Part shown: positions 1 to 7,773 of the stretch, in pieces
Numbering within the stretch: the stretch's first letter is position 1
Layout: each line of letters begins with the position of its first letter
Assembly: GCA_032127265.1 (NCBI GenBank)
Contig: JAQAZP010000218.1
Location: 1 to 12,702 of the forward strand
DNA: 12,702 bases
Source of the DNA: JAQAZP01 sp032127265
GTDB lineage: Bacteria > Acidobacteriota > JAQAZP01
Reading direction: 5' to 3'
Program-made: the position numbers and the translations under genes
Notes under the pieces: generated by a model
What the model saw: only the letters and a program-made list of their open reading frames with translations
Told to the model about the DNA's origin: nothing
Database searches by the model: none

Positions 1-1
1 C

Positions 2-220
2 CCCGAAGCGGTGAAGAGCGCGATTCTCGAGGCCGCCGGGACGCACAAAATCCGGGAACTCGAGGAGGTCACCGGGCCGGATGGAGTCGTCTACGAAGCG
101 GAGTGGCTGGTGGACGGCAAGGAAGTCGAAATAGAGGTCGCACCGGACGGTACGATTCTCGATGGCGGCGACGAGGAGGATGACAGCGACGACGTGGATG
201 ACGAAGACGATGAAGGATAG
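2..220 (+). CDS. PepSY-like domain protein with acidic tail, 3' part only
   Basis: The reading frame is open to the left edge, so the true start lies outside the window. A GTG at 11 is in frame but has no visible ribosome binding site, and the residues before it (P-E-A) continue the domain pattern. What is seen is a helix (AVKSAILEAA) followed by beta strands alternating with DG turns (VYEAEWLVDGKEVEIEVAPDG). This is the usual look of PepSY-like / periplasmic putative-inhibitor domains. The last ~16 residues are almost all Asp and Glu. Most family members are exported, but any signal peptide would be upstream of the window. The substrate or partner is unknown. The glycosyltransferase gene starts 51 bp downstream on the same strand, so the two may be cotranscribed. 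Family assignment is by pattern only. Confidence 0.6.
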   Translation, partial: PEAVKSAILEAAGTHKIRELEEVTGPDGVVYEAEWLVDGKEVEIEVAPDGTILDGGDEEDDSDDVDDEDDEG

Positions 221-271
221 TCCTCCCCGAAACGTGCGCCACGCGCGGTCACCTTGATTCAGGGAGAACGA

Positions 272-1888
272 ATGAACCTCGATCCGAGCCGGCGGGACCT
301 GCTGATCCTGATCTGCGCAGCCTGCATTCTCTTCACCGCCGCTCTCGGGTCAAGGGACTTGTGGAACCCCAACGAGCCGATCTACGGTCGGGCGGCTGTT
401 GAGATGTCTGAACGGGGAGACTGGCTGATCCCCACGGTGAACGGTGCGGTTTTTGCCGAAAAGCCCATTCTCTACTACTGGATGGCACTGGCGGCATCGA
501 AGCTGACCGGCAACGTCAACGAGTTCACTCTCCGGCTCCCCTCGGTTGCCGCCGGCCTGCTCGGCATCGTCCTGACCTACTTTCTGGTGCTGCCCTACAC
601 GGGACGGAAGCGGGCCCTGATTACCGGCCTCCTGCTTGCCAGTATGTACGGCGTCTTCTGGTGCTCCCGATCCATCCAGATGGATATCCTCGTCCTGGCC
701 TCCACCGTAGGGACGCTGTTGCCGCTGAGCCGCATGGCCGATCACGGCATGTCCCAGTACCGCGGCTGGCTCTGGGCTGGCCTGGCGGCCGGCCTCGGAT
801 TTCTCGCCAAAGGTCCCGTGGCCCTGATTCTCCCCGCGCTGGCCATAACCGGCTACGCGCTGGTCACCCGCCGCCCGGGGATACTGTTCAACGTCAGGAT
901 GTGGCCCGGGATCCTGCTGTTCGTGGCGGTGGGCGGGTCGTGGTACTACGTGCTCCTTGCCGGCGGTCACACCGATGTGATCCATGAAGTACTGATCCGC
1001 CAGAACTTCAGCCGTTTCGTCGCCGCCTGGGACCACCACCGGCCATGGCATTACTACCTGGGCTATTTCTGGCAGGATTTCGCTCCCTGGTCCTGGTTCA
1101 TTCCGCTGGCCGCCTTCCTGCCCCGCCGGGACGACGACGGCTGGCAACTGAGGAAATTCGCCTGGGTCTGGATCGTTGGCGTGATCCTCTTTTTCTCGTT
1201 CTCCGAGAGCAAGAGATCTCCGTATGTGCTCCCCATCGCCCCGGCCGCAGCCATTCTGGCAGCGGATGTGATCCACCGCTTGATCACCGGCCGGCTGTCG
1301 AACCGCTTGAGAATCGCCGCCCTCTCCATCCACGGCCTGGCGGCTTTCATCTTTGCCGCCGGCGGGCTGGCCCTGATCATTGTCGTGCCGTCCCGATACC
1401 CGGAATTTCAATCCCTGGCTCTTTTGGTTGTGGTGGTGCTGCTGGCCGGAAGCGCCGCTGTCGTTGCCGGCATCGTCCTCAGCAAAACCAACAGGGTTCT
1501 GGCAACGTCGGCCCTGGGCGGCCTGATCGTCGCGATCTATCTCATCGGCGGTATCTGGCTGCTGCCCATGGCCAACCAGTTCAAGTCCGCCAGACCGGTG
1601 GGTGAGATGCTCAAGGCGGAAGCATCGTCAGGAACCGACATCGTGTCCTACGGGCTCTGGGCCTGGCGGGCGGAATACTCGTTCTATGGTGAAAAGAATA
1701 TCCCGGTCATCATCGACCTGGCGGGCCTGCGGAGTTTTTGGGATGGTTCCCCACCGCGGCTGGTGCTGGTGGAAGATGACGAGTTCGAAGAAGTGCGGCA
1801 AACCCTGGGCCAGGACCCGGCATTTCAGAGGAAGATCGGCAGTCGAACCGTGTATCTCTTCAGTGACCACCCCCTGGCGGCAGAGTAA
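272..1888 (+). CDS. ArnT-like membrane glycosyltransferase (GT39/GT83, PMT_2 family)
   Basis: This is a 538-residue polytopic membrane protein of the family that moves a sugar from a polyprenyl-phosphate donor to lipid A or protein on the periplasmic side. After a first membrane helix (about residues 9-26), the first outer loop holds the family signature: N-E-P around residue 35, then GR..VEM...GDW and EKPILYYW at residues 63-70. The acidic residue in that loop is the expected metal/catalytic site. About ten more hydrophobic segments follow, then a soluble C-terminal domain (about 440-538), as in ArnT. The start is ATG at 272, because AGGGAG at 261-266 sits five bases upstream; an in-frame TTG at 254 has no such site. 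The neighbouring convergent LAB_N gene also points to lipid A or envelope lipid modification. The sugar and acceptor cannot be read from sequence, so ArnT itself is not claimed. Confidence 0.85.
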   Translation: MNLDPSRRDLLILICAACILFTAALGSRDLWNPNEPIYGRAAVEMSERGDWLIPTVNGAVFAEKPILYYWMALAASKLTGNVNEFTLRLPSVAAGLLGIVLTYFLVLPYTGRKRALITGLLLASMYGVFWCSRSIQMDILVLASTVGTLLPLSRMADHGMSQYRGWLWAGLAAGLGFLAKGPVALILPALAITGYALVTRRPGILFNVRMWPGILLFVAVGGSWYYVLLAGGHTDVIHEVLIRQNFSRFVAAWDHHRPWHYYLGYFWQDFAPWSWFIPLAAFLPRRDDDGWQLRKFAWVWIVGVILFFSFSESKRSPYVLPIAPAAAILAADVIHRLITGRLSNRLRIAALSIHGLAAFIFAAGGLALIIVVPSRYPEFQSLALLVVVVLLAGSAAVVAGIVLSKTNRVLATSALGGLIVAIYLIGGIWLLPMANQFKSARPVGEMLKAEASSGTDIVSYGLWAWRAEYSFYGEKNIPVIIDLAGLRSFWDGSPPRLVLVEDDEFEEVRQTLGQDPAFQRKIGSRTVYLFSDHPLAAE

Positions 1889-1915
1889 GTACCGGCGATC
1901 ACCGGCAAATCCGAT

Positions 1916-2254
1916 TTACGGCCTGAAAAAATCTCCTGGACTGAACAGCTTGCGATTTTCTCTCTTCCGGTCCCTGCCGATCATGTACAAATTCCGAAAA
2001 TATACGACCAGTCCCGTACTTTGACCCACCATGAAGACCCAATCGAACCGGTACACCGAGTAAGAGAACAACAATATCCCCCCGGCAATACTGAGGATCC
2101 AGAATCCAATCGGCATGACACTGTGCCCGGCACGCTCGCTGGCAGCCCACTGGATGAGGAAGCGCGAGCCGAACATCCCCAGGGCCAGGAACCCCAGGAT
2201 TGTCCAGAGCGTTTCCATGGTCCAGAACGTCTCCCATGACCAGAACGATTCCAT
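1916..2254 (-). CDS. Standalone lipid A biosynthesis N-terminal domain (LAB_N) protein
   Basis: This is a small membrane protein of 112 residues from the chosen start. The core reads GFLALGMFGSRFLIQWAASE, then a conserved S-V-M-P..FW.LS..GG segment, Y..YR.D.VF..GQ..GL.VY.RNLY. These are the diagnostic motifs of the LAB_N family, found either fused to the N terminus of some LpxB proteins or alone beside lipid glycosyltransferases. No LpxB catalytic part follows, so this is the standalone form. Three membrane helices are likely. It converges on the ArnT-like gene with 27 bp between stop codons. I chose ATG 2254 because GAGAGAGAGGA lies eight bases upstream; ATG 2275 is in frame (119 residues) but lacks a ribosome binding site. 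The family's biochemical function is not established; a role in envelope lipid modification is inferred from context. Confidence 0.82.
   Translation of the reverse strand: MESFWSWETFWTMETLWTILGFLALGMFGSRFLIQWAASERAGHSVMPIGFWILSIAGGILLFSYSVYRFDWVFMVGQSTGLVVYFRNLYMIGRDRKRENRKLFSPGDFFRP
2198..2251 (-). repeat. Three tandem 18-bp units encoding a Trp-rich hexapeptide
   Basis: At the N terminus of the LAB_N protein three consecutive 18-base units encode ESFWSW, ETFWTM and ETLWTI. The units share a GA.(A/T)CG.TCTGG core, so this is a short in-frame tandem duplication and not just similar residues. It precedes the first predicted membrane helix. Confidence 0.7.
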
Positions 2255-2431
2255 CGACTCTTCCTCTCTCTCCATCCGATCGGTTCGGGATTATCATCAC
2301 AGCTCGCGACGCACCGGTTATCCGAAAGCTGTCCGGACTCAGCCATATGTATACTATGACCGGGCCGGGCATGAAAGGGATGATCGGAAATCCGCCGGGG
2401 ATAAACTGGCGGTAACTGGGAGTGGCAGCGG

Positions 2432-4597
2432 TCAGCCACCGGTGATCCGGGCAACCACCAGGGTCATGTCGTCAAAAGGCTCCGCCCCGTCGACAAAAGT
2501 GTCGACGTCGTCCCAGATCAGACGGTGCACCACCGACACCGGAATGTCCGGAGATACCCGGGACACCAGGGCCTGCAGACGCTCCTCACCATACATATCC
2601 CCGGCCCGGTTGCTCGCCTCGGTTATCCCGTCGCTGAAGAACACCAGGAGATCCCCGGCTTGCAGGTCCGCCGTCACCGTCCGTCGTTCCGCCTGCGGCA
2701 TCACGCCCAGCGGCAGTCCACCGAGGGTCAAGACTCGCACATCGCCGCCACGGCAGAGCAGGGGATGCGGTAACCCGGCATTGACCAGCACCAATTTCCG
2801 CCGCCGGCCGTCGATGGCGGCGAACACCATGGCGGTGAAGATGTTCCGGTCGGTGAGGTGGAAGAGTTCACTGTTGACTTCGTCCAGCACCTCCCCCGGC
2901 TCCCCGCCCGACCGGACCTCGGTCCTCAACAAACCGGCGCTCAGCACAGCGTGCATGGCGCTCCGCAAACCCTTGCCCGACACGTCACCAATGACCACCG
3001 ACAACCTGCCCTCACCGCCTGGCAGGTAGTCAAAGAAATCTCCACCCACGTCCTGCGCCGGCCGGCAGTCCCCCGCCACCTCCAGGCCGGCTACCCGCGG
3101 GGCTCCCCGGGGCAGCAGGGCTGCCTGCATCTGGTGCGCTTCCCGCAGTTCCCGGGCATAGAACGCGGACTCCACTTTCTTCTCGGTGAGGGCCAGTTCA
3201 GTTTCGTAAAGGCGGGCATTCTCCAGGGCCAGGGTGATCGCACCGCGAAACCTTGTCATTAGCCCCAGTTCCCTTTTGGAGAGCTGGCTCCGCTTCTCTT
3301 TCCGTTGCCCAAAGTTCAGCGTGCCGATCAGCTTTCCCCCCTGGACAAAGGTCAGGCAGGAATCGGCGGAAACCCGTTCAAAATAGGTGTGGGCCAGCGG
3401 GCGGATGGCCTCGTGCCGCTCCCGCTGCTCCACCTGCTCCCGCTCCAGGGTGACGGCATTGACCGCCAGCCAGGCCAGAAACGGGTCATCGGGGGTGAGG
3501 TTCGTCTCCTCCTCCCGCTCCTCATCCAGCAGTATGTACCGGCCGAGGCGTTCATCCAAGATCAGCAGGACGACGTGGGGAACACGGAGCACCTGCCGGG
3601 TCCGGCTGATGATAAAGCGGGAGAGAGTCCGCACGTCGCTCAGTTCCGCGGCCTCGGCCATCAGGTTGTTTACCGCCTCGCCCATGGCGTGGTATTCCCG
3701 CTGCAGCAGGCGGTTGATCGATGGCTGGACCTTTCTGGTGAGAAAGAAGAGCGGGTAGAAGAGCAGGGTGCCGATCAACGCCAGCTGCCAGTTGTTGAGA
3801 CCACGAATCCAGCCGCCAATAAGCGAAGCGATGCCGAAATTGGCCGCCAGGAGGATCGAGCTCATCAGCAGCCAGACCAGGGTCCGGTTGAACACCACCT
3901 CTATTTCCATCACCCGGTATTTGACTATGGCGTACGTCACGAAGAGAACCCCGATGGCCGGGGCCAAGGTACCGATGTACTGCAGGCTATACACGTGAAA
4001 GAGAATAGGCAGCAGAAGAGTGAAGAGAATGGCCAGCAGATACGATATTCCGACACCCACCGCCACCCAGCTGATCTGCGAGCGGATCAGCGGCGAAGGA
4101 GATGAGCGGTAGCGGTAGACCAGGAAACCAAAGGCATAGAGCCCGGCGAGAATGACGTAGGCGGAGAAGACATGATGCAGCGGGCCGTAGTACACCTGAA
4201 GCTGTCCGCCGACGATATCAGCGCGTTCCGCATCCCACCGCGTGAAGGATCCGGCGCCAAAGAAAAACGCTATCAGACCGACGGACCAGAAGTGCCACTG
4301 TTTCACCTGTGGTGACAGCGAGGGGAAATGCCAGACAAACCAGACAAAGACGGCCACGATGAAGGCAGCAAAGGTCTTTTCCAGACCACGGATGAGCAGC
4401 ATGGACTCCAGCGTGACCCGGCCGACCAGCAGGCCTTCGGCGGCCTGTGACGCAATCCAGCCGCCGTTGAGAAAACAGAACAGGGCCAGCAGTTGCCCCG
4501 GACGGGTGCGGCCGCTGTGCCAGAGCACAAACGCTCCCAGAACAGAGAGGATGAGCATCACCCCGGCTTGAGAAATCAGAAGCAGCGGCGAGATCAT
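2432..4597 (-). CDS. Membrane-anchored GAF-SpoIIE (RsbU-like, PP2C-type) serine phosphatase
   Basis: This is a 721-residue protein. Residues 1 to about 285 form seven or more hydrophobic helices ending in AIVKYRVMEIEVVFNRTLVW. That matches the N-terminal 7TM sensor region seen in some histidine kinases and phosphatases. A GAF-like domain follows (about 305-460), then a short helical linker and the SpoIIE/PP2C phosphatase (about 480-720). The acidic metal-binding positions are all present: D520 and D523 in GGDFFDY, D538 in GDVSGKG, D656 in SDGITEA, and D709/D710 in DDMTLVV. The enzyme should therefore be active. Proteins of this type dephosphorylate anti-sigma-factor antagonists in partner-switching pathways. 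No STAS-domain antagonist or RsbW-type kinase lies in the window, so the target is unknown. The gene starts 35 bp after the secreted-protein gene on the same strand and may share its transcript. The ATG at 4597 is preceded by a modest GGGGTG site. Confidence 0.9.
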   Translation of the reverse strand: MISPLLLISQAGVMLILSVLGAFVLWHSGRTRPGQLLALFCFLNGGWIASQAAEGLLVGRVTLESMLLIRGLEKTFAAFIVAVFVWFVWHFPSLSPQVKQWHFWSVGLIAFFFGAGSFTRWDAERADIVGGQLQVYYGPLHHVFSAYVILAGLYAFGFLVYRYRSSPSPLIRSQISWVAVGVGISYLLAILFTLLLPILFHVYSLQYIGTLAPAIGVLFVTYAIVKYRVMEIEVVFNRTLVWLLMSSILLAANFGIASLIGGWIRGLNNWQLALIGTLLFYPLFFLTRKVQPSINRLLQREYHAMGEAVNNLMAEAAELSDVRTLSRFIISRTRQVLRVPHVVLLILDERLGRYILLDEEREEETNLTPDDPFLAWLAVNAVTLEREQVEQRERHEAIRPLAHTYFERVSADSCLTFVQGGKLIGTLNFGQRKEKRSQLSKRELGLMTRFRGAITLALENARLYETELALTEKKVESAFYARELREAHQMQAALLPRGAPRVAGLEVAGDCRPAQDVGGDFFDYLPGGEGRLSVVIGDVSGKGLRSAMHAVLSAGLLRTEVRSGGEPGEVLDEVNSELFHLTDRNIFTAMVFAAIDGRRRKLVLVNAGLPHPLLCRGGDVRVLTLGGLPLGVMPQAERRTVTADLQAGDLLVFFSDGITEASNRAGDMYGEERLQALVSRVSPDIPVSVVHRLIWDDVDTFVDGAEPFDDMTLVVARITGG

Positions 4598-4632
4598 ATC
4601 GATACACCCCAGGTGTTCCCGGAAAACGGTCG

Positions 4633-7593
4633 TTACCGGATCAGATGCCCCCCGGCCACCCTCCCGCCATGGCCCAGACCCATCCCGTCGTACGCCGGGA
4701 AGGCGGCAGCGGCACTCGCCGGCCCGTTGTCCACGTTCCAGACCTTCAGCTCGGCCTGGTTGTCCGCCCCGGGCCCCGGCATGGTGAGGATTTCATCGAA
4801 GCCGTCACCATCCACGTCCGCGGTACCCACGACCGCCCCGTAAATCATGCCCTGGTAGGCATTGAAACTTACGGTGGACATGGGCTGTACCGCGGCGCCG
4901 TCATAGTTCCAGCCCCGGACGTGGCTGCCGAAAATGGCGCCGGGCCCCGGACCGGTGACGATTTCGTCCATCCCGTCGCCGTCCAGGTCGCCGCAGGCCA
5001 CGTTGACCCCCCAGCGCAGGGTGCCGTAAGCGAAGAAGCTCACGCCGCCCATTGACGCGGCCACACCCCCGTCCACGTTCCAGCCCCGCACGTGGGGTCC
5101 GAAGACCTCCCCGGGACCGGCGCCGGTGACGATCTCGTCATAGCCGTCACCGTCGATGTCCCCGGTGCTGACGTTGACACCGTATTTCAGCGTGCCGTAA
5201 GCGAAGTAGCTCACTCCGCCACTGGTCTGGACTTCGCCATTGTCCACGTTCCAGCCCCGCACGTGGGGTCCGAATACCGCCCCCGGCCCGGCGCCGGTGA
5301 CGATCTCGTCGTAGCCGTCACCGTCGATATCGCCGGCACTGACATTGACCCCGTATCTCGGTGTACCGTAGGCCATGAAGCTGACCCCGGGCAGTGGAGT
5401 TCCCTGGGCATCGAACCCCCGGACGTGCGGCCCGAAGACCTCCCCCGGCCCCGCACCGCTGATCATTTCGTCCTGCAGGTCGCCGGCGATGTCGCCGCAG
5501 GCCACGTTGACCCCATATTTCTGCACACCGTAACAGTTCCATTCCGCCTGTACCGTACCCGGCGAGGCCGAATCGAAAACCCGGGCCAGGGTCGGGTTGT
5601 CCGGGCCCGGGCCCGGGCCGGTGACGATCTCGGCGGACTGCAACTCGGGGTCGTAGTTCTTCCACAGATTTACCGTCACGTCGGCCATCACCCGCAGGCC
5701 GTGGTTTTCGGCCCCGGAGAAAACGATGTAGAAATCTTCTTCGCCGGTCACATCGAGGGTCTCGTGGTTGAAGATGGCATCCGAGACAAAGTATCCGCTG
5801 CAGGCGCCGGTGGTCATGTACGCCTCGAGGTTCTCCTCGGTGACGACGAAAAAGTCCAGTTTGCCCTCGGTGAGCCGCTCGGCGTACCAGCCGGCCAGGG
5901 TGGCGTAGTAGTCCCGGCCGTTGTTGATATCACAGGGCAGGTCGTAGGTGATCTCCAGGGTGAACGGTCCGGGGTCACCCGGCGGGGTCACCTCGGTGAG
6001 GTCCAGCTCGGGCATCGGTTCCGGGGTGGACCACTCCCAGAAGTATGTGCCGTCCTCCTGGCTGTCGGTGATGATCGAGGCGTAGCCCGAGGCGGGAAAA
6101 CTGCCCAGGTCGGTGATCACCTGGATGTAGTAATCCTGGTGGTCGCCGAGGGTAAAAGTGATCTGCCCGTTGCGGTCGGTCTCCCCCCAGGTGCCGCGGT
6201 AAATCGTCGTTGTGGACCAGCCCTCGCTGGCGATGATCACCGAGGCATTGTCCACCGGGACGTCATTGGGGTCGCTGATGGTCACGGTGAGGGTGCAGGT
6301 GTCCGAGTACGTGGCGATGGCATCGTAGGTGAAGCCGTCGTTGCGCCAGTCCCAGATACAGGAGCATTCCTTGGAGCCGCCGCTGTCCGCCTCGTAGCTG
6401 CAGTAGGGGTTGTCGAAGTGGATGTTGGGGTCGTTCTGGGTCGGCCGCCAGAGATAGTCCCACCACATCTCGCACCAGACGTGGTCTTCGAGCACGTCCA
6501 TGGTGCAGCAGTAGGGCATCAGACAGGTGCGGCCCGCCGCGCAGAGGAGATCCTGTCTCTCCCCGCAGTTGCCGTTGTGCCCGTGGGCGATGATGTTGGG
6601 CTGGATCGGCCGGTCGCCCGAGGCCCCCGAGTCGATGGTTTTTCCGCTCCAGAGAGCCACGCATATCACGGCCAGCAGATCCGAACTGAACGGGTCGCCC
6701 ACGGCATGCCAGCGGGTTTCACCGTCCCAGAGATACTGGATCGGCGCCATCACTTCCTGCAGGTTGGGGTAGCCGTCGTCATTCTCGTAGTAGAGGTACT
6801 GCCGCCAGAACATGTTGTAGACCGACTCGTTGATCAGGGGCCGCTCGTCCGAGACTTTGGGCATCACCACATACCAGTAATAGATGTCCGAGGGCAGGTC
6901 CACCGCCACCGGAATGCCGCCGTCCAGATACTGGTAACGGGTGGTGGAGTAAAAGTTTCCCGCCCCGTCGTCGTAGTCGACAATCTCCACAAACTGCAGA
7001 TCCTGGTCGATGACATACATCAGTTCGGCGTTGACCTTCAATGCCTCGGGCTCCACGGTGGCGTTCGACAGCAGGGTGCGTGAGAGGTGGGCCACCTGGA
7101 AGCAGACCTCGTCGATGATCAGCGGGTCGGTGAGGCCGATGATCAGGTTGGCATACAGGTCCTGACGGTCGGCGTCCAGTTGGCGGAACTTGTCCTCCAG
7201 GGCATCCTTAAGCCAGTTGGGCGCCAGGGACACTGCCTGCCAGGCCGCCCCGGTCAGGGTGTAGGGCACCACCGCCTCCTCCAGCCTTCCCAGGCGGGCG
7301 TTGTAACGCAGGCAGTAGTCCTCCCCTGCCGGGACAAAGACCGTGCGGTCGATGCTGTCCAGCAGCTCGGCTCCGCCAAGGCGGGTCATCGGTGCCCGCT
7401 TTGGCGTGGACCGCCGCGGCCGGACCACCACCGGCGGTGTGGATTTCACCTGGTGCCGCACATCGTCGGTGACGGTCACCGGCCGGCCAAGGTCCTGGGT
7501 GGACTGGCGCTCCAGCGGAACATCGGCAGCCAGCGGCAGGGAAAGTGCGAGGATAAGGATGACAACACAGAGGACGGCAGTTCGGTAGCTCAT
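4633..7593 (-). CDS. Secreted transglutaminase-like protein with C-terminal FG-GAP/VCBS propeller
   Basis: This is a 986-residue protein. Residues 1-23 are a Sec signal peptide (Arg4, a long hydrophobic stretch, probable cleavage after LAA), with no lipobox. Residues 24 to about 330 are not recognised. Residues about 335-410 resemble the transglutaminase/peptide-N-glycanase core: Cys343 in GNCGER, His371 in DHVWCEMWW, and probably Asp394 in IHFDNP, giving a complete Cys-His-Asp triad. Many cysteines in this part suggest disulfides. Next comes an Ig-like or carboxypeptidase-regulatory-like domain (about 418-490, ending near DLGSFP). A possible further beta domain lies at about 530-640. Six FG-GAP-like blades with DxDGDGxDEI calcium-loop motifs run to the C terminus. 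The start is certain: AGGAGG lies five bases before ATG 7593. Likely roles are extracellular protein or glycan processing or crosslinking with the propeller as a binding platform; the substrate is unknown. Confidence 0.82.
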   Translation of the reverse strand: MSYRTAVLCVVILILALSLPLAADVPLERQSTQDLGRPVTVTDDVRHQVKSTPPVVVRPRRSTPKRAPMTRLGGAELLDSIDRTVFVPAGEDYCLRYNARLGRLEEAVVPYTLTGAAWQAVSLAPNWLKDALEDKFRQLDADRQDLYANLIIGLTDPLIIDEVCFQVAHLSRTLLSNATVEPEALKVNAELMYVIDQDLQFVEIVDYDDGAGNFYSTTRYQYLDGGIPVAVDLPSDIYYWYVVMPKVSDERPLINESVYNMFWRQYLYYENDDGYPNLQEVMAPIQYLWDGETRWHAVGDPFSSDLLAVICVALWSGKTIDSGASGDRPIQPNIIAHGHNGNCGERQDLLCAAGRTCLMPYCCTMDVLEDHVWCEMWWDYLWRPTQNDPNIHFDNPYCSYEADSGGSKECSCIWDWRNDGFTYDAIATYSDTCTLTVTISDPNDVPVDNASVIIASEGWSTTTIYRGTWGETDRNGQITFTLGDHQDYYIQVITDLGSFPASGYASIITDSQEDGTYFWEWSTPEPMPELDLTEVTPPGDPGPFTLEITYDLPCDINNGRDYYATLAGWYAERLTEGKLDFFVVTEENLEAYMTTGACSGYFVSDAIFNHETLDVTGEEDFYIVFSGAENHGLRVMADVTVNLWKNYDPELQSAEIVTGPGPGPDNPTLARVFDSASPGTVQAEWNCYGVQKYGVNVACGDIAGDLQDEMISGAGPGEVFGPHVRGFDAQGTPLPGVSFMAYGTPRYGVNVSAGDIDGDGYDEIVTGAGPGAVFGPHVRGWNVDNGEVQTSGGVSYFAYGTLKYGVNVSTGDIDGDGYDEIVTGAGPGEVFGPHVRGWNVDGGVAASMGGVSFFAYGTLRWGVNVACGDLDGDGMDEIVTGPGPGAIFGSHVRGWNYDGAAVQPMSTVSFNAYQGMIYGAVVGTADVDGDGFDEILTMPGPGADNQAELKVWNVDNGPASAAAAFPAYDGMGLGHGGRVAGGHLIR
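4650..5640 (-). repeat. Tandem FG-GAP blade repeats, 162-171 bp units
   Basis: Six blades of about 54-57 codons each carry a version of GD(I/L)DGDG.DEI(V/L)TG.GPG..FG.HVRGWN. The central copies are close to identical in DNA as well. The CACGTGGGGTCCGAA stretch recurs at about 5089 and 5260, offset 171 bp. The first blade begins at EIVTGPGPG without its opening strand. The extreme C terminus (GGRVAGGHL) could supply that strand and close the ring, giving a six-bladed propeller. Blade 1 lacks the full calcium motif (GDIAGDLQDEM). Confidence 0.8.
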
Positions 7594-7702
7594 GATGGCC
7601 TCCTGGGAGCCGGATATGAGAGAAGACGGACGGACGGAATGGGATGAAAAGCGGTATCAAACCGTTGGGGAATGGCTGTGGCGCGTGCCATGGCGGACCC
7701 GG

Positions 7703-7729
7703 ATTGTACGGACAGATAAGAGACGGCAA
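7703..7729 (-). promoter_or_regulatory. Candidate promoter for the secreted transglutaminase-propeller gene
   Basis: Within the 180-bp gap 7594-7773, the - strand reads TTGCCG (7729-7724), a 15-base spacer and TACAAT (7708-7703). It is a fair sigma70-like pair with a short spacer, about 100 bases upstream of the start codon. A second TATACT with a TG two bases upstream lies at 7745-7740 without a good -35 box. Nothing else recognisable is in this gap. Confidence 0.3.
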
Positions 7730-7773
7730 ACAGGGTCGCAGTATAACATGACTTGCGGGAACGGTCTGGTGAG

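Noticed and set aside
1889..1915. Terminator hairpin between the ArnT-like and LAB_N genes
   Set aside because: Only short CCGG self-complementary repeats are present, with no stable loop geometry and no T-tract.
2276..2431. Promoter around the CATATGTATACTATG stretch at about 2344-2358
   Set aside because: A TATACT/TATACA-like -10 can be read on either strand, but no acceptable -35 box sits at 16-18 bases; nothing else is recognisable in this 156-bp gap.
5092..7083. A 663-residue + strand open frame opposite the secreted protein
   Set aside because: It is the antisense shadow of a high-GC gene: it lacks a ribosome binding site and has His/Val/Gly-rich low-quality sequence, whereas the - strand has a signal peptide, catalytic triad and repeats.
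7620..7640. ACGG repeats (GACGGACGGACGGA) as a regulatory iteron
   Set aside because: Only three copies of a 4-base unit, with no palindrome or larger spacing; chance is sufficient in a GC-rich leader.
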